From: Ziziphus jujuba
Taxonomy: Eukaryota > Streptophyta > Magnoliopsida > Rosales > Rhamnaceae
DNA length: 64,000 bases
NCBI RefSeq assembly: GCF_031755915.1
Contig: NC_083390.1
Span: forward strand, 22,625,001-22,689,000
Reading direction: 5' to 3'
Shown in pieces: positions 1-12,052 of this stretch. The notes under the pieces were generated by a model. That model saw only the letters and a program-made list of their open reading frames with translations, was not told where the DNA came from and searched no databases. Made by a program: the position numbers and the translations under genes. Each line of letters opens with the position of its first letter. The first letter of the stretch is position 1.

Positions 1-468
1 TATATAAATATACATACATATATATATATATATAGACACAGAGAAAGAGAGAGAGAGAATTTTACAATTTAAGCTTTTAATTTTTCAGAAATAGCAATTT
101 TACTAATCACAACTTGTCATGTTTAGTCCTTTAAAGATGCCTTTGCTTTTCTGGATAGAGATTTGAATTAGAATTAAAATTTTATTTTTTATTTTTCATA
201 CGTTAAATTGAATAAGGGGGATTTCTTTAGCTCCATATCAAATCTATAATATGTAAGATATCATTCATGTTCCTTGTCATATTGACTTGTCCCCATTAAT
301 GGAACAAATAATTGACACGGAATTTGAACTCATATTTGTATGCATTATTTCTCTATCTTAATGTGTCCAATTTTTAGGTCCCTCACATCCAATTTACAAA
401 GCATGCAATAGATGCCATTATTTAATTGGATCGATGCTTTATCTTTTAAAAAATATCTTTGACTTTCT
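1..468. other. AT-rich intergenic DNA, no gene seen
   Basis: The stretch starts with a (TA)n/(GA)n microsatellite and then has AT-rich sequence with stops in all frames. I see no homology to the diterpene synthase here, although the repeated block that begins near 469 lies next to a synthase pseudogene in its other copy (near 36,812). Confidence 0.6.
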
Positions 469-1084
469 TACAAATTTTCTATGGATGAGAAGAAAGGTTG
501 AGTTTTGAAAATTGGTAGATGAATCTTTTGATATTCATCTACTAATATTGAAAGGGTTTGAAGGGTGAGTCACGTCATTTACATCCGTCCAAAGACAACT
601 TATGCTTTCACAGATATAGATCTTAAATTAGAATTGAAATTCTATTTTTAGTTAGGCTCTTAATTTTTAAATCTATTATAGATTGGTCTAATTTTTAATT
701 TGGCCAAACAAATTGGTAATTATACTGTCTAAGAAATTTTTTTATAATGGAATTGAAAATAGTGAAGTCCATGAGGAAAGAGAAAAAAAAAAAAACTATT
801 TGAACAATGCTGTTATTAATTTGTTTAGCCAAATTAAGAATTGGATCAAATCTACAACGAATTGAAAAATTGAAAATCTAAAATACTATTTTAAAAATTG
901 ATGGTTTAAATCACACAATCCTTTAAAAAAAAAAAAAAAAGAAAAAAGGAAAGGAAAGGGAAAAACAACTTTCTTAGATAACTTGTTTTTATATACTACA
1001 TTCTGTCGTTAAAAACAACTGTTTTGAAGTAAACGTATTCCCTCAAATGCTATGCTAAGACACTTTATATAGGGAAATAATAGA

Positions 1085-1254
1085 GTGTGAACGGTCCGCA
1101 TGCGTATCTCAGTATTGATGATGATTTTTGAATAAACTATCGTCAATATCCCTTTCTGTGTAATAGTATTGACAACTATTTCTTTAAAAATCATGGTCAA
1201 TATTGGAAGTCCGCATGCGAACCGTTTGTACCATAGACGAACTATATATATATA
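1085..1254. mobile_element. MITE-like hairpin element, family with TIR TATAGTTCGTCTATGG
   Basis: One end reads accatagacgaactata and both sides carry a GGTCCGCATGCG-type arm. The inside holds inverted pieces around gtcaatatt/aatattgac. The same family occurs at 37,640-37,803 and, in its cleanest form, at 37,150-37,316. It is non-coding, sits next to (TA)n, and is probably a non-autonomous DNA transposon that inserts at TA-rich sites. Confidence 0.6.
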
Positions 1255-1532
1255 TACAAAAATATTATTATGGACAACTCATCAATCACCATCCAATGTA
1301 TACAACCATGTGTATTGGACGGCGATCGATGGGTTGTTTCCCACCAAGTTGTGAGCAATTTCACACACCTAGCACTCCTATATATAATATATATATATAT
1401 ATATACACACATATAGACATAAAATTTTTCTACAACTTGTATTGGTAAATAGAGCTAGGTGCATATTTTACAAGCCTATCCTTTTGAAGACTCTCCCATC
1501 CAAAACACTCTATTGGAAATATATCTCATAAC

Positions 1533-2190
1533 GTAGGGTGTGCAAAAAAACCAACCAACCTATGAAACCACTTGATCTAATCCAATATGATTTATTTGGA
1601 TTGGTTTTTTTTAGTGTAATCGAATTGGATTGATTTTGAAAACTAAAAACCGACTACCAATTCAATTTGGTTTAGTTTCTAAGGTGAAAATACAATGAAA
1701 CATATCCAAACTAACTTGATTAATAATATATATAATTTTATTATATATATTTAAATCTTATATTATTATTTGCAATTGTATTGGTTGACTATATAACTGT
1801 AATGTGATATGAAAAGTTTTAACTTATTATTTAGCACTTATGTTGTTTTCTATTTTAATATTTTTGAATTTTTACTAATAATTTTTTTAAAATAATCTAT
1901 AAATTTTAAAAAAATAAGTATTTTATATAATAAAAATTCCAAAAGTCAAAGGTTGCTGCCTAAATTTAAAAATTCAAAAAGTCCAATTTTTTTTTTAAAA
2001 AAAGCCCAAAAATTATAAAAAAAAAAAAGATCAAAATTAATCCGAACCAATTATTAAATGGATTGGTTTGGATTAAATTTCTATATAAAATGATTCGGAT
2101 TGTATTGAAAAAAATCAAACTAATTGTTAATCGAATTGAATTGGATATTTACAAATTTAATAGTTCCATATTGATAAACATTCCTACCAT
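1533..2190. mobile_element. Putative hAT-like MITE (TAGGGTGTGCAAAAA start)
   Basis: The stretch begins with tagggtgtgcaaaaaaacca and holds many runs of the type accaatccaaatygg / ccrattggattgg, the composition of the common plant repeat whose terminus is TAGGGGTGTGCAAA. The block copy at about 38,127-38,780 is parallel. The right end is unclear (near cattccta at 2,184), and I could not find a clean target-site duplication, so the class is an inference. Confidence 0.4.
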
Positions 2191-3422
2191 TAGGATAGGG
2201 TGCAAATCTTTTTGCACCCGTAACAATTGAATTATATTGTCCTAAACAAACTGTTTTTATCAAAGAAAAATTGTACGTATATATATATATATATATTTTA
2301 CTGTGCGAACATTTTTTCTATGTCAATATTAGAAAAGACGATGTTCACAAACATAAAGAAAAGACAATTAATTTTTGTAAAAACAGCTGTCTTCTTTTAT
2401 ATCCACACTGAAAAATCATATAGATATTTATACGGCAAAAAAATTATATATACATATTTTTTTTAATTTTCTGAAAATTATTTCCCACTTTGTCGGCATG
2501 ATCCATGAACTATATACACAGAATGACAAGGAAAGATAGAAAAAGAGATATATAATATTAGTAAACTAGATATGTGACACCATTCTTGACACGCAAAGAC
2601 AGCAAAAGAAAGAACAAGTAAACTAAATATATGTGTGAGTGTGTGCTTTCTCGAATAAATTAGAGCAAATGACAAAATCCTACCAGCAAAAGGTTTTGTT
2701 TGAATATTAGAAGTGATGAAAAGATCAGGTCTGACTGGATGGTGTTTTGAGCTTTATGCAGTGGCAGACTCTCAAATGGGTATTTATTTTCTATTTAAAA
2801 CGTCGACAATGAGAAGCAGTGCGACAGAATGGACTTTCCCAGTAGATTCGTGCTAGAAGGTGTGTTAACATGTGATAATCGTCTTTTAACAGCCAAAAAA
2901 CCCAAAAAAAAAAAAAGAAAAAAGAAAAAAGAAAATCTTCCCTCGTTTTCTTTTCATATCCTCCCTTTTATATTGAGTTTAATATTTTAGTTTTTTTTAT
3001 AATAAAAAATGGATCTTTTGGTTATTGTCCTCGACTCATACGGTAGAAAATTATGGACCATTAGCAACTGTAACTTTATAATTATCTAAAAATTTATATA
3101 CTGTTCAGTCCATCACCATATGGCTGCCTCTAACGACTTCTTCTACAATATATTTTGTATGTGTGATTTACACTAAAATTCGAATGAAACTTATTAAAAA
3201 TTGAATCCGCAACTCCTACAAACATCCCAAGAGCGCATCAGCTTCCTTAAGTTTAATATTTTAGTTAATTGGTCTATTGAAGGTTCTTTTCCTCCTCTAC
3301 TGTTGTTTTTTCTTTTTTTTGAAAATTTCTCCCATCCATCTACTTCACTCACGGTCAACGGATCACAAGATCGTGCATACCCTTTGGCGCACTTCTTTTC
3401 GTCCAACTCATATTACATAATA

Positions 3423-6400
3423 TAGTGCGTCTACAATACGGGAAGACCGCACTCTACCCATCCAGACCAAAAACGTGATTTTACTTTTGATCGTTAGATT
3501 AAAACCAACGGTGCAGATCAAAATCACAAATTTCCTCTAAAAAATTCATTCCCACGTGCTGAGAACATCTTCTACAGCCTTCCTGTCAGGACCCGTCCAG
3601 AATTCCTTCCCCGGAACCCTAGACAGCCCTGATCCCAGGGAAACCCTACCAAACCCTCCAACGGAAAATCCGGCAGAGCCTCCCCTAAGGGATTTACTTA
3701 CCACAAATTACCTGCACTGAAAACAAACTTCAAAAATATCCCCTTATTCCTCCCACAAACTACAAACTGGTTCCACAAATTGCAGCACTTCAAAAATAAA
3801 ATAACAGCAGCAACCCAGTGCATAAAGAACAACCACACGTCCAATACAGTATACAGAGCATTATACAACAAATGTGGAATTTATAAAAATAACAGATAAG
3901 AATGTAATACAAGATAGAGAGGAAAAAGGGAAGAAAAACTTCTTGAACCTTCGGCAACGAACTGAGACGTCGGGCTCGCCCCGGACAATCAACGTCTCCA
4001 ACCTGAACCTAGGGGAACGGAATTTAAGAGTGTGAGATGCTAATCATCTCAGTGAGTGACCCTAACTACTGAACACCTTTAATAATAATAATATAAAAAT
4101 AAGGGAATTTAATTAAGCAATACCGAACAATTAAATAAATAAACAATTGAAGTAATACTTTCTCTCAAAATCCTCACTATTCACTCTGTTTGAAATGTTC
4201 CCCTTTTAAAACATTTTCACAAAACCCGATGTACGTACTTCCCAAAAACCAAGGAACCAAACAAATTAATAAACAACAAATAAACAAATAAATACATAAA
4301 TACCCCAAATATAAATAACTGCAATAAATTATAATAAATAATTTTTTGAACACCTTTGGGGTTTTAAACTTTAATTGCAATTTACACCGACAATTACACC
4401 TGACGCACCACACCATATACCGGTGATGCCCTCCGATACCCAGCGTCCCGAGCACCGACTGGCGGGAGGTTAAAGAGAGAAACCTGCAGTGGTCACTTCG
4501 GCGTCCCGACAGTACCGACTGCTAAAAACCATCAACCCGGCCAAGGAGGGGGGCGGCTGTGCACAACAATAACCTTGCCTGCCCACGGTCCAATGGCAAC
4601 TCACGGGTGAAGTAATAACCGTGCGCTAAACCAGATAATAACCGCGCACTACCACGTGTCCATACACCATACACCAGAACACCAATACTGTATGAGTGCG
4701 TCTAAAAATAAATAATAATAACCAACCGTACCGTTTTACAAATTACCGTGGGAAGTATACCAAATTTTCACAAAACACCATCCCACATATTTTTATCCAC
4801 TCACCCGGTACAAAACAGCGATAACAACAAACCACAATTTTCCTCGAAATACGAAATGCAACCATAAAAATACCGCGGGCATAATTTATAAAATTAAACA
4901 AATATTTTCGTAAAATATTTAACCCAATTATGCCCGGAAAATCAATACTGAAAACCACGTACAAATACCACCGAAATTCACTTCGCTCATGCAAAGTAAT
5001 TAATTAAACCACAATAAAATAATAATCGGGAATTTCTTAATGATCCCAAAATTTCCATTTATTACCAATGGGTAAATATATATAAAATAATATTTTTTCC
5101 CGATTATATTTAAAGTACACCACATAAGCAGAAATTACAAATATCAAATTAATACCACATAAATACAATTAATTATCCCAAAAATATTTTTTTAAAGGTG
5201 GGTCACTCACCTGGAGCACGCAATTAACCCATGATCCACCACGGGATCAATTCTACGACTCACCGGTGCTCCTAGAACAAAATTCACAGACAGTCAAATA
5301 AATTAATATTTTATTCGGGTAAATAATACCCGGTATCCGGGGGCTTAAACACAAACGTTAACCAAAATAGGCGAATGATATACCGAATCGAAGCTCGTGG
5401 AACGAGGATCACAAATCCGATCTCCATCGACCCCAATTCCGCCGGAGGTGGCCGGAATTTGGTCGGAAAGTCTCGGCCGGTGTTCACTTCTCCATATCTC
5501 GCAAACCGCTTCGAATTTTTGGGATTGGAGGCCATTTTTGGATTCAGAGGACCCAAAATAGGGGGATAGGAGGCTCAATTGGGAGTGGGCTGGCCGGAAA
5601 ACACAAGAAAAGAGGAGAGAGAAATTTGGCCGGCCGGCGGCTTCTCCGGCCCGATCGGCGCGCGTCCGGCGGCGGCTGACCGTGAAACTTGGCGGCCAAG
5701 CTCGCGAGGTGGCGGGCTTCCTTGGTGGCTGGCGCGTGTACTGTGTAGGTGGCCGGAATTCAAAAACACGGGAGAGAGAGAGGGACGGCCGGAGGGAAGA
5801 AAAATAACTGTGTGTGTCGTGTGTGTTTCGGGGAAGAAGAAGGGAAAAAAGAAAAAAGAAAAAAGAAAAAGAAAAAGAAATGGTGGTGTTTTCCCACGTG
5901 GGGAAAAGAAAAGAAAAAGAAAAAGAAAAAGAAAAAGAAAAAGAAAAAGAGAAAGAAAAAGGAAAAGAAAAAGAAATAATTAAATAATATTAATAATAAT
6001 ATTATTATTCAAAAATAATAAAATAATTTGATTTTTTTTTTTTACATGGTTGACATGTGGCATTTCACCATGGTGACACATGGCCACCTTCATTGAGTCA
6101 CACGTGGCACCTCGTTATGCGTGTAAAAATAATATTAAAATAATACAGTATTTGAAAAACTTTACAGATCCATAACTTTCAAACCACATGTCCAAATCGG
6201 ACGTGCCGCTAGTCTACGGACTCGTATCGACGAGCACTTCACAACCATGCATGAGTCAAAGCTCAACCTTGCATGAATAAAAAGTCAACTCCGGCACCCC
6301 TTGGACAGTTTGGACCTCAACTTGTTTTGCTCAAAACTTTCAAACCGTAGCTCCGTTTTCAACGTGCTACCAGTCTACGAACTCGTGCCAACGTGTACTT

Positions 6401-7775
6401 CGTAACAGTACCTCAGTCAACTTAGAATTCCAACCGAGTCAAAAAGTCAACTTTTGACCCCTTCGGTCAACGGTCAACGGTCAACCTCGGTCAACGTGCA
6501 AAATTCCGACATGGTTCGGGACGGGGTGTTACACTTCCCTTCCTCTTCTGCTACCACCATTCCACCTTTCTTTATTTCCTCTTCTCCTCTGTCTCCTTTC
6601 TCTCTCTCTTTTTTTTTTTTTTCTTTTTTCTTAAATGAAATCTTGGCGACATTCTAGATCTTTCGAAACCCACCGTCCAGGATCCCAAAACTGGGCCACC
6701 GCCCTGACACAATCCCAAATCCAATCCACTACTAGATTTTATTTTTAAAAAAAGACAAAGAAGACAAAGGAGAAAAGGTAATGAAGAAAGGTGGAATGGT
6801 GGAAGTAGAGGAAAAGAGAAAGGGAAGGGAAGGAAAGGATGTGGGAGGGAAAAATTTCAAGTATTCCTAGAGTGTGGAGTACTCCGAACTCAGCATTCTT
6901 TAAATGACGTGTATTATCTTTTTCCAAGTAATAAAAGCCTTGTTATTCCATTTTTGGGTTGTAAAGCAAAATGAACGTTGCTGAGTAGACGGAGAACCAA
7001 ATCCAAAGATTGTCTTGCAGATAATTTTTTTTCCTCTTAAATAAAAAATTAGAAATCTAAAACCACCCAACATCTTATGGAAGTTGGTTTCTTCTTGCAA
7101 GGGTGAATTAAGTATGATTTTATATTTAAAAAAAAAAAAGAAAACTTAAATCTTATGATCAGTAAAGGTCCAAGACCAAATATTAATTTATTTATTATTA
7201 TTTTTTTTTGGTAAAATACATGACCAAATATTCCATTATTTTTCCATTGAAGAACGAGTTTTTCGGTCCATTTTGCCATTATTGAAGGATTGAAGAACTA
7301 AGTGAAATCCGCTGTTGATTTTTATTTTATTTTTATTTATAAATCGGTATTCTGTAATTTGGTAACTGAAAAATGACAAGGTGAGATGAGGGACTGCAAA
7401 ACGATTTGATAATAGTATGGGGATCCTAATTTCTGTGCGGAGTGATTTGAGGCTGATAGCAGAAAAGGCCTAGGCGGTGGGTTTTGGAAGGTCTGGGACG
7501 TCGCCCAAATTTTATTTAAGGAACCAAAAAAAAAAAAAAAAAAAAAAAAAGAGAGATAGAGGAGAAGAGGAAATAAAGAAAGGTGGAATGGTGGTAGCAA
7601 AAGAAGAAAGGAAGGGAAGGCTGTAGAAGATGTTCTGAGCACATGAGAATGAATCTTCAGGAGGAAATTTGTGATTTTGATCTGCACTATTAAATTTGAT
7701 CGAACAATTAAAAATAAAATTATATTTTTAGTCCGAATAGATAGAATGCGATCTTCCCTCATTGTAGTTGTACTG
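3423..7775. mobile_element. Mutator-like long-TIR element, non-autonomous, carrying a nested solo LTR
   Basis: The left arm (3,423-3,583 continuing at 6,534-6,682) is the reverse complement of 7,464-7,775, so the terminal inverted repeats are about 310 bp. Matching stretches include gtgcagatcaaaatcacaaa/tttgtgattttgatctgcac and aaacccaccg/cggtgggttt. The flanks read ttacataat (3,414-3,422) and ttacatata (7,776-7,784), a plausible decayed 9-bp duplication; 9 bp and long TIRs are the Mutator hallmark. The element splits a block that is continuous elsewhere, which supports these borders. No transposase is visible inside. A third partial arm copy lies at about 6,760-6,870. Confidence 0.72.
3584..6533 (-). 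mobile_element. Solo LTR, 2,950 bp, probably Ty3/gypsy (Tekay/Del-like)
   Basis: The plus-strand sequence begins TGTCAGGACCCGTCCAG and ends GGGACGGGGTGTTACA, giving the TG...CA borders of an LTR. It is flanked by a perfect 5-bp duplication CTTCC at 3,579-3,583 and 6,534-6,538. There is no internal retrotransposon domain and no second LTR next to it, so it is a solo LTR left by recombination. On the minus strand the start TGTAACACCCCGTCCC and the great length resemble chromovirus Tekay/Del LTRs; that assignment is from memory. The (gaaaaa)n run at 5,905-5,976 and the GC-rich 5,400-5,770 stretch produce spurious long reading frames. Confidence 0.85.
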
Positions 7776-7776
7776 T

Positions 7777-7784
<8 letters not shown>

Positions 7785-7818
<34 letters not shown>

Positions 7819-8109
7819 AATGTTACAGTGAACGATGTTCCCTTCCTCACATCAAATATATATTTATAGAAATGTTTTGTTTTTTTTCTTTGGTAATAAA
7901 TATTTATAGAAATGTTAGTGAGTATTCCCTACTGTAGGTTGGCTGTAACTGTCCAAATCTATCATAGACAGAGGCAAATAATCATTATGATGACGGATGG
8001 GCCGTGGCCCACCTCTTAATGCAATGTGTCTTCACTATTCTAACTTCCAAAATTATCTTTGAATTTTGAAAGATTTAAAAAATATATAATTGATGTCTCT
8101 CTCTCTTTC

Positions 8110-8140
<31 letters not shown>

Positions 8141-8240
8141 GGTTTGGGGGGGGGTGGAGCGGGGGGAATTCTTTCCTTTGCTTTACGTGTAACCAAGCCA
8201 ACATTAGAAAAATATAGAAATAGTAAAATTATTTTTTGAA
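7785..8240. repeat. Right part of block B0, copy of 19,731-20,240 and 43,320-43,690
   Basis: After a (TA)n tract the sequence gtgaatgttacagtgaacga starts a segment that recurs at 19,746 and, slightly changed, at 43,331. Further shared stretches are aataatcattatgatga and gatgggccgtggccca. In other copies this segment directly follows the ttacataat site, so it is the continuation of the block interrupted by the Mutator-like element. No gene is seen. Confidence 0.75.
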
Positions 8241-8632
8241 ATGACTGTATAAAATTAATTTATAATTGTTATATATTATTTTAATAATAAATTGTAAAAA
8301 AAATTATAATCAAATCATACATAAATAATCATAAAAATAATATTAAATCAAAATTTTCAATTCAATCTACGATCAATAGTTGACAAATATATAAAAAATA
8401 AATAAATTAGATTAGATGAAGAGGTAAAAGCATTCAACTATAACTTATAAATACTAAACGTATTATAATGTAAGTAATGTTACCTATTAGATTATCTTTT
8501 TCATATTTCTAATTGTTCAAACTTTAATTGTAAAATATTTTTAGTAATAAAATAATTCGTAGATCCAATTTGAGAAAGAAGATATTGGCATCAATTTAGG
8601 AATCAAGGACCATTCTTTACGATGTTATATTA
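8241..8632. other. AT-rich intergenic, nothing recognised
   Basis: Mostly A and T with short homopolymers; no coding potential, no structured repeat and no homology to the other blocks that I could see. Confidence 0.5.
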
Positions 8633-9034
8633 TTCATCTTTACTTATATGTATATATAACATAATATTCTTCTTTTTATTTTCTTTCCTTTTTCAGAATA
8701 TAAAATTTTCTGAAAATATAAAAAATAAAAATAAACTAAGGAAACTAACTACTAATAAGGAAAATGTTGACCAATTTAACTAACCCTAAAACTATTTAAA
8801 TTTTAATTATTTTACTTAAAGATAAATATCAATTTATCCCATAAACAACCTCTTTCCATGATTATAGTTTTAGGGTTAATGTTACTCTTTCAATGATTAT
8901 AGTTTTAGGGTTAATTATTAGGATTAAATATCTTATAATTTGATTACTTGATTATCTAATAAAAAATATTCTATATTGTTTTACTTTTCTAAGTTCATAG
9001 AAATAGGAAATAATTTATTAGATAATCAAGTAAA

Positions 9035-9068
<34 letters not shown>

Positions 9069-9590
9069 ACTTAGTATTCGATGCTTTGTAATTTTCCAAG
9101 GTATACTTTACTTTACCAATTTACTTTGCAATTGGATATTTTACTTTTTATACTTTGCAATTTTTCAATTTTCCAAGTGTAAAATTGCCATACATATATT
9201 GTTATATACATATATTTTAAAAAAAGAAGGAACAGTGAATAATATATAAGTAAAGTCATGGATAAAAATATACAGAATATTTTTTATTAGATAATCAAGT
9301 AATCAAATTATGAAATATTTAATCCTAAAATAATTAACCCTAAAAATGTAATCATGGAAAGAGATTAATTAATCTTAAAATTATAATCATGGAAAAAGGT
9401 TATTTATGGGATAAATTGATATTTATTCTCAAGTAAAATAATTATACTAATAGTTTTAGTGTTAATTAAATAGGTCAATATTTTCCTTATTAATAGTTAG
9501 TTTTTTTTATTTTAATTATATATTCTAAAAAAGGAAGGAAAATAAAAAGAAGAAAACTATGTTATATATACATATAAGTAATGATGAAGA
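8633..9590. repeat. Large imperfect inverted repeat (foldback-like element)
   Basis: The arm 8,633-8,976 is the reverse complement of 9,274-9,590. Examples are acttatatgtatatataaca with tgttatatatacatataagt, atcaatttatcccataaa with tttatgggataaattgat, and ttgattacttgattatctaa with ttagataatcaagtaatcaa. The roughly 300-bp loop holds a (TA)n tract and one more copy of ttagataatcaagtaa near 9,018. There is no open reading frame. It is probably a non-autonomous DNA transposon with long arms; class and exact ends are unresolved. Confidence 0.65.
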
Positions 9591-10126
9591 ATATATACAT
9601 ATATTGTTATATACATATTAAAATGACTTTCTTCTTTTATAAAATAGTTTAATTATTAGATTTTCTGTTATTGTGTACAAATTTAAAGTATGTTTTTTTG
9701 TTTTCATAAATATTTTTTGTTTTCATAAATATCAATATTTAGTATGTTATGAAGAAACACTATCATAAAAAATTATAATATGTTCTAAAGAATTACTACT
9801 GGGAAAAATGCACTGCTAATTGGAATTTTTTTTAGTTTTTTGAATAAGCTAATTGGAACCTTAAACTAATTTGAAAATATAACTACTATCAGGATATAAT
9901 CTATAAGGACCACGGCATTAAAACACCTCAATTAGAAAGAAAAATTACTACTAATATTTCTAATTTTGCATATACAATTGTTCAGAACGAATATTATTAG
10001 GGAATTTGTTCCTATTTAAATTAATATATGTTATTTTCCATAATTAAAGGACAAAGAATTTTCCCTTAAACTAATTCTAGTTAGATAGAAATTAAACTTT
10101 ACTTTTGAATTTAATTAATTTGCATG

Positions 10127-10158
<32 letters not shown>

Positions 10159-10932
10159 GAACTTATTTTGAATGTTAAGTTAATACTAATTAATTAGAAG
10201 TTAAAATTCAATTTCAATGATGCTGATTATATGTAATTATGCTAAATATAAAAAAAGCTAATAAAGTTTTTACTTAATTGGGATCAATTAAATTAATTAA
10301 CAATCAACATAATTAAAAAGGAAAAAAGTTAATGTTCAAAGGAAATAAATTAATACTTAATTAAGATTATCCAATTAGTTAAATCTGGGGTCTTTAATTG
10401 GAGAGAGTCCTTTCCAAAAAAAAAAAAATTTCAGAAAGTTGAAACATTAATAGTATGACCAAATCGCGAATGGTATTGGATAATCCTCTATTTCAGCACT
10501 TAATTAAGATAAATATAATAGATGGTACCATAATATCTACATGACATATCTTATCAATTGGATGCGATTAGAGAGTTGTTTATAGACGAATAAAAAAATT
10601 ATTTATCCGTAGTTCAAATACTTTCTTCTTAAAAAATTAAAAGTACTTAATAGAGGGAAATTAAGCTAAAACAACAAAAACAAACCACAAAATATTAAAT
10701 GTCGAAATAATTATATTAACCAAATACAAAAACAAAAATATTGTCTGTCTCAAAAAAACTATATTGTAATTTATACTAACTAAAAGAAAAACATTCTTTT
10801 CTTTCTTTTTTTAATTTCAATCCCAATTAAAAAAAAAAAGCTTAATAAGGAAAAAAAATAACTATAATATCTAGGACAAACATTTAATCTCTTTAAGTTA
10901 CTTCTTATTCAATGAAGTTATCTCGAAGTCAA
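9591..10932. other. AT-rich intergenic, nothing recognised
   Basis: Contains a (TA)n tract at about 10,127-10,153 and oligo-A runs. No coding region or clear repeat border seen. Confidence 0.5.
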
Positions 10933-11421
10933 TGTCAAAACCCATTCAAAATCCCTTCCTGGAATTCTAGACAAATCTTGATCTCAGGGAGACCCTACTG
11001 GACCGTCCTATGGAAAATTCAGCAACATCTCTCCTAAAGGTAAAATATGCCCAAACTTTACCTACATGAAAATACACTTCTATATGGTACCACTTTATCC
11101 CTCCCACCTTACTACAATAATTTCCACAATGGTGGCATCTCGATAACAATTCATATAACACATGTATATGCAATAGGAACAATTTACTAAATAAATAACC
11201 AAAATATACATTTAAACATTCACGTCCGCCCATACCACCCACTTAGTAGCATATGGCATATTAATATCGTTTTACAAAGTTCCAATTCATAACGTAAGCA
11301 GGAGAAAATAGGACAATCTTAATAATAGTGCTATTAATAACAATAATACCATAACTTGCCCGTAGGCTTCCACCTTTGCTCGTAAGCTTACCCACTTGCC
11401 CGAAGGCTTCCGTATAATACC

Positions 11422-11460
<39 letters not shown>

Positions 11461-11999
11461 GATAACAATAAATCATAATAATACCAATAAAAGTAATAAT
11501 AATAATTATTATTAATATAATAATCATAATAACAACATTAATAACAATAATAATCACAAAATACCAATAATAAAATGGTGGCAATCATGATAATTAATGG
11601 CAATGATAATTATAATAAATAATCAAATTGCTACTAAAATAATCATAATAAATAATAATAGCAATTACCGTATCCATAATAATAATATTAGAAAACCAGA
11701 TTCTGAATAAATAAGATAATATAAAGTAAAATAATATTTTAAAACTAAAATCATATTATACAATATACACACGGATCAGAGATATGAACAATATTCTTTA
11801 ATATGCTACATGATCCATGATTCCAATTGTCGCCGGTACTTTGCTACCAATACCGTCCAGGATGGTTGCTTAGATTGACCGTCCAATCCCCTGAACTTGT
11901 AGGCAACATAATTATAAAGCTAGCTCTACATGAACCACATCGGATCGTCGTCCCCGTACAGTATGGCATATACAAATAATATATTATAATATAACACAC

Positions 12000-12052
<53 letters not shown>

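Larger units (their letters stand above)
469..3422. repeat. Segmental repeat block B0, direct copy of 36,812-43,280
   Basis: The block is collinear with 36,812-43,280 once the hAT insertion and one extra MITE are removed from that copy. Anchor pairs are: ctatggatgagaagaaagg at 480 and 36,822; the AACGGTCCGCATGCG element at 1,090 and 37,650; gggtgtgcaaaaaaaccaac at 1,537 and 38,130; and the agaatggactttcccag segment at 2,826 and 39,418. The portion 2,480-3,422 also matches the sequence upstream of the diterpene synthase gene (about 32,130-32,900) and 15,110-15,785. It continues after the inserted Mutator-like element at 7,785. It holds no credible protein; the short reading frames are AT-rich accidents. 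Confidence 0.85.

Noticed and set aside
5579..5983. 134-aa open frame, Lys/Arg-rich
   Set aside because: It lies inside the solo LTR and ends in a (gaaaaa)n simple repeat. It has no domain and no start context of interest.
11261..11584. 107-aa Tyr/Ile-rich open frame
   Set aside because: It is a translation of an (AAT)n simple repeat in the second solo LTR.
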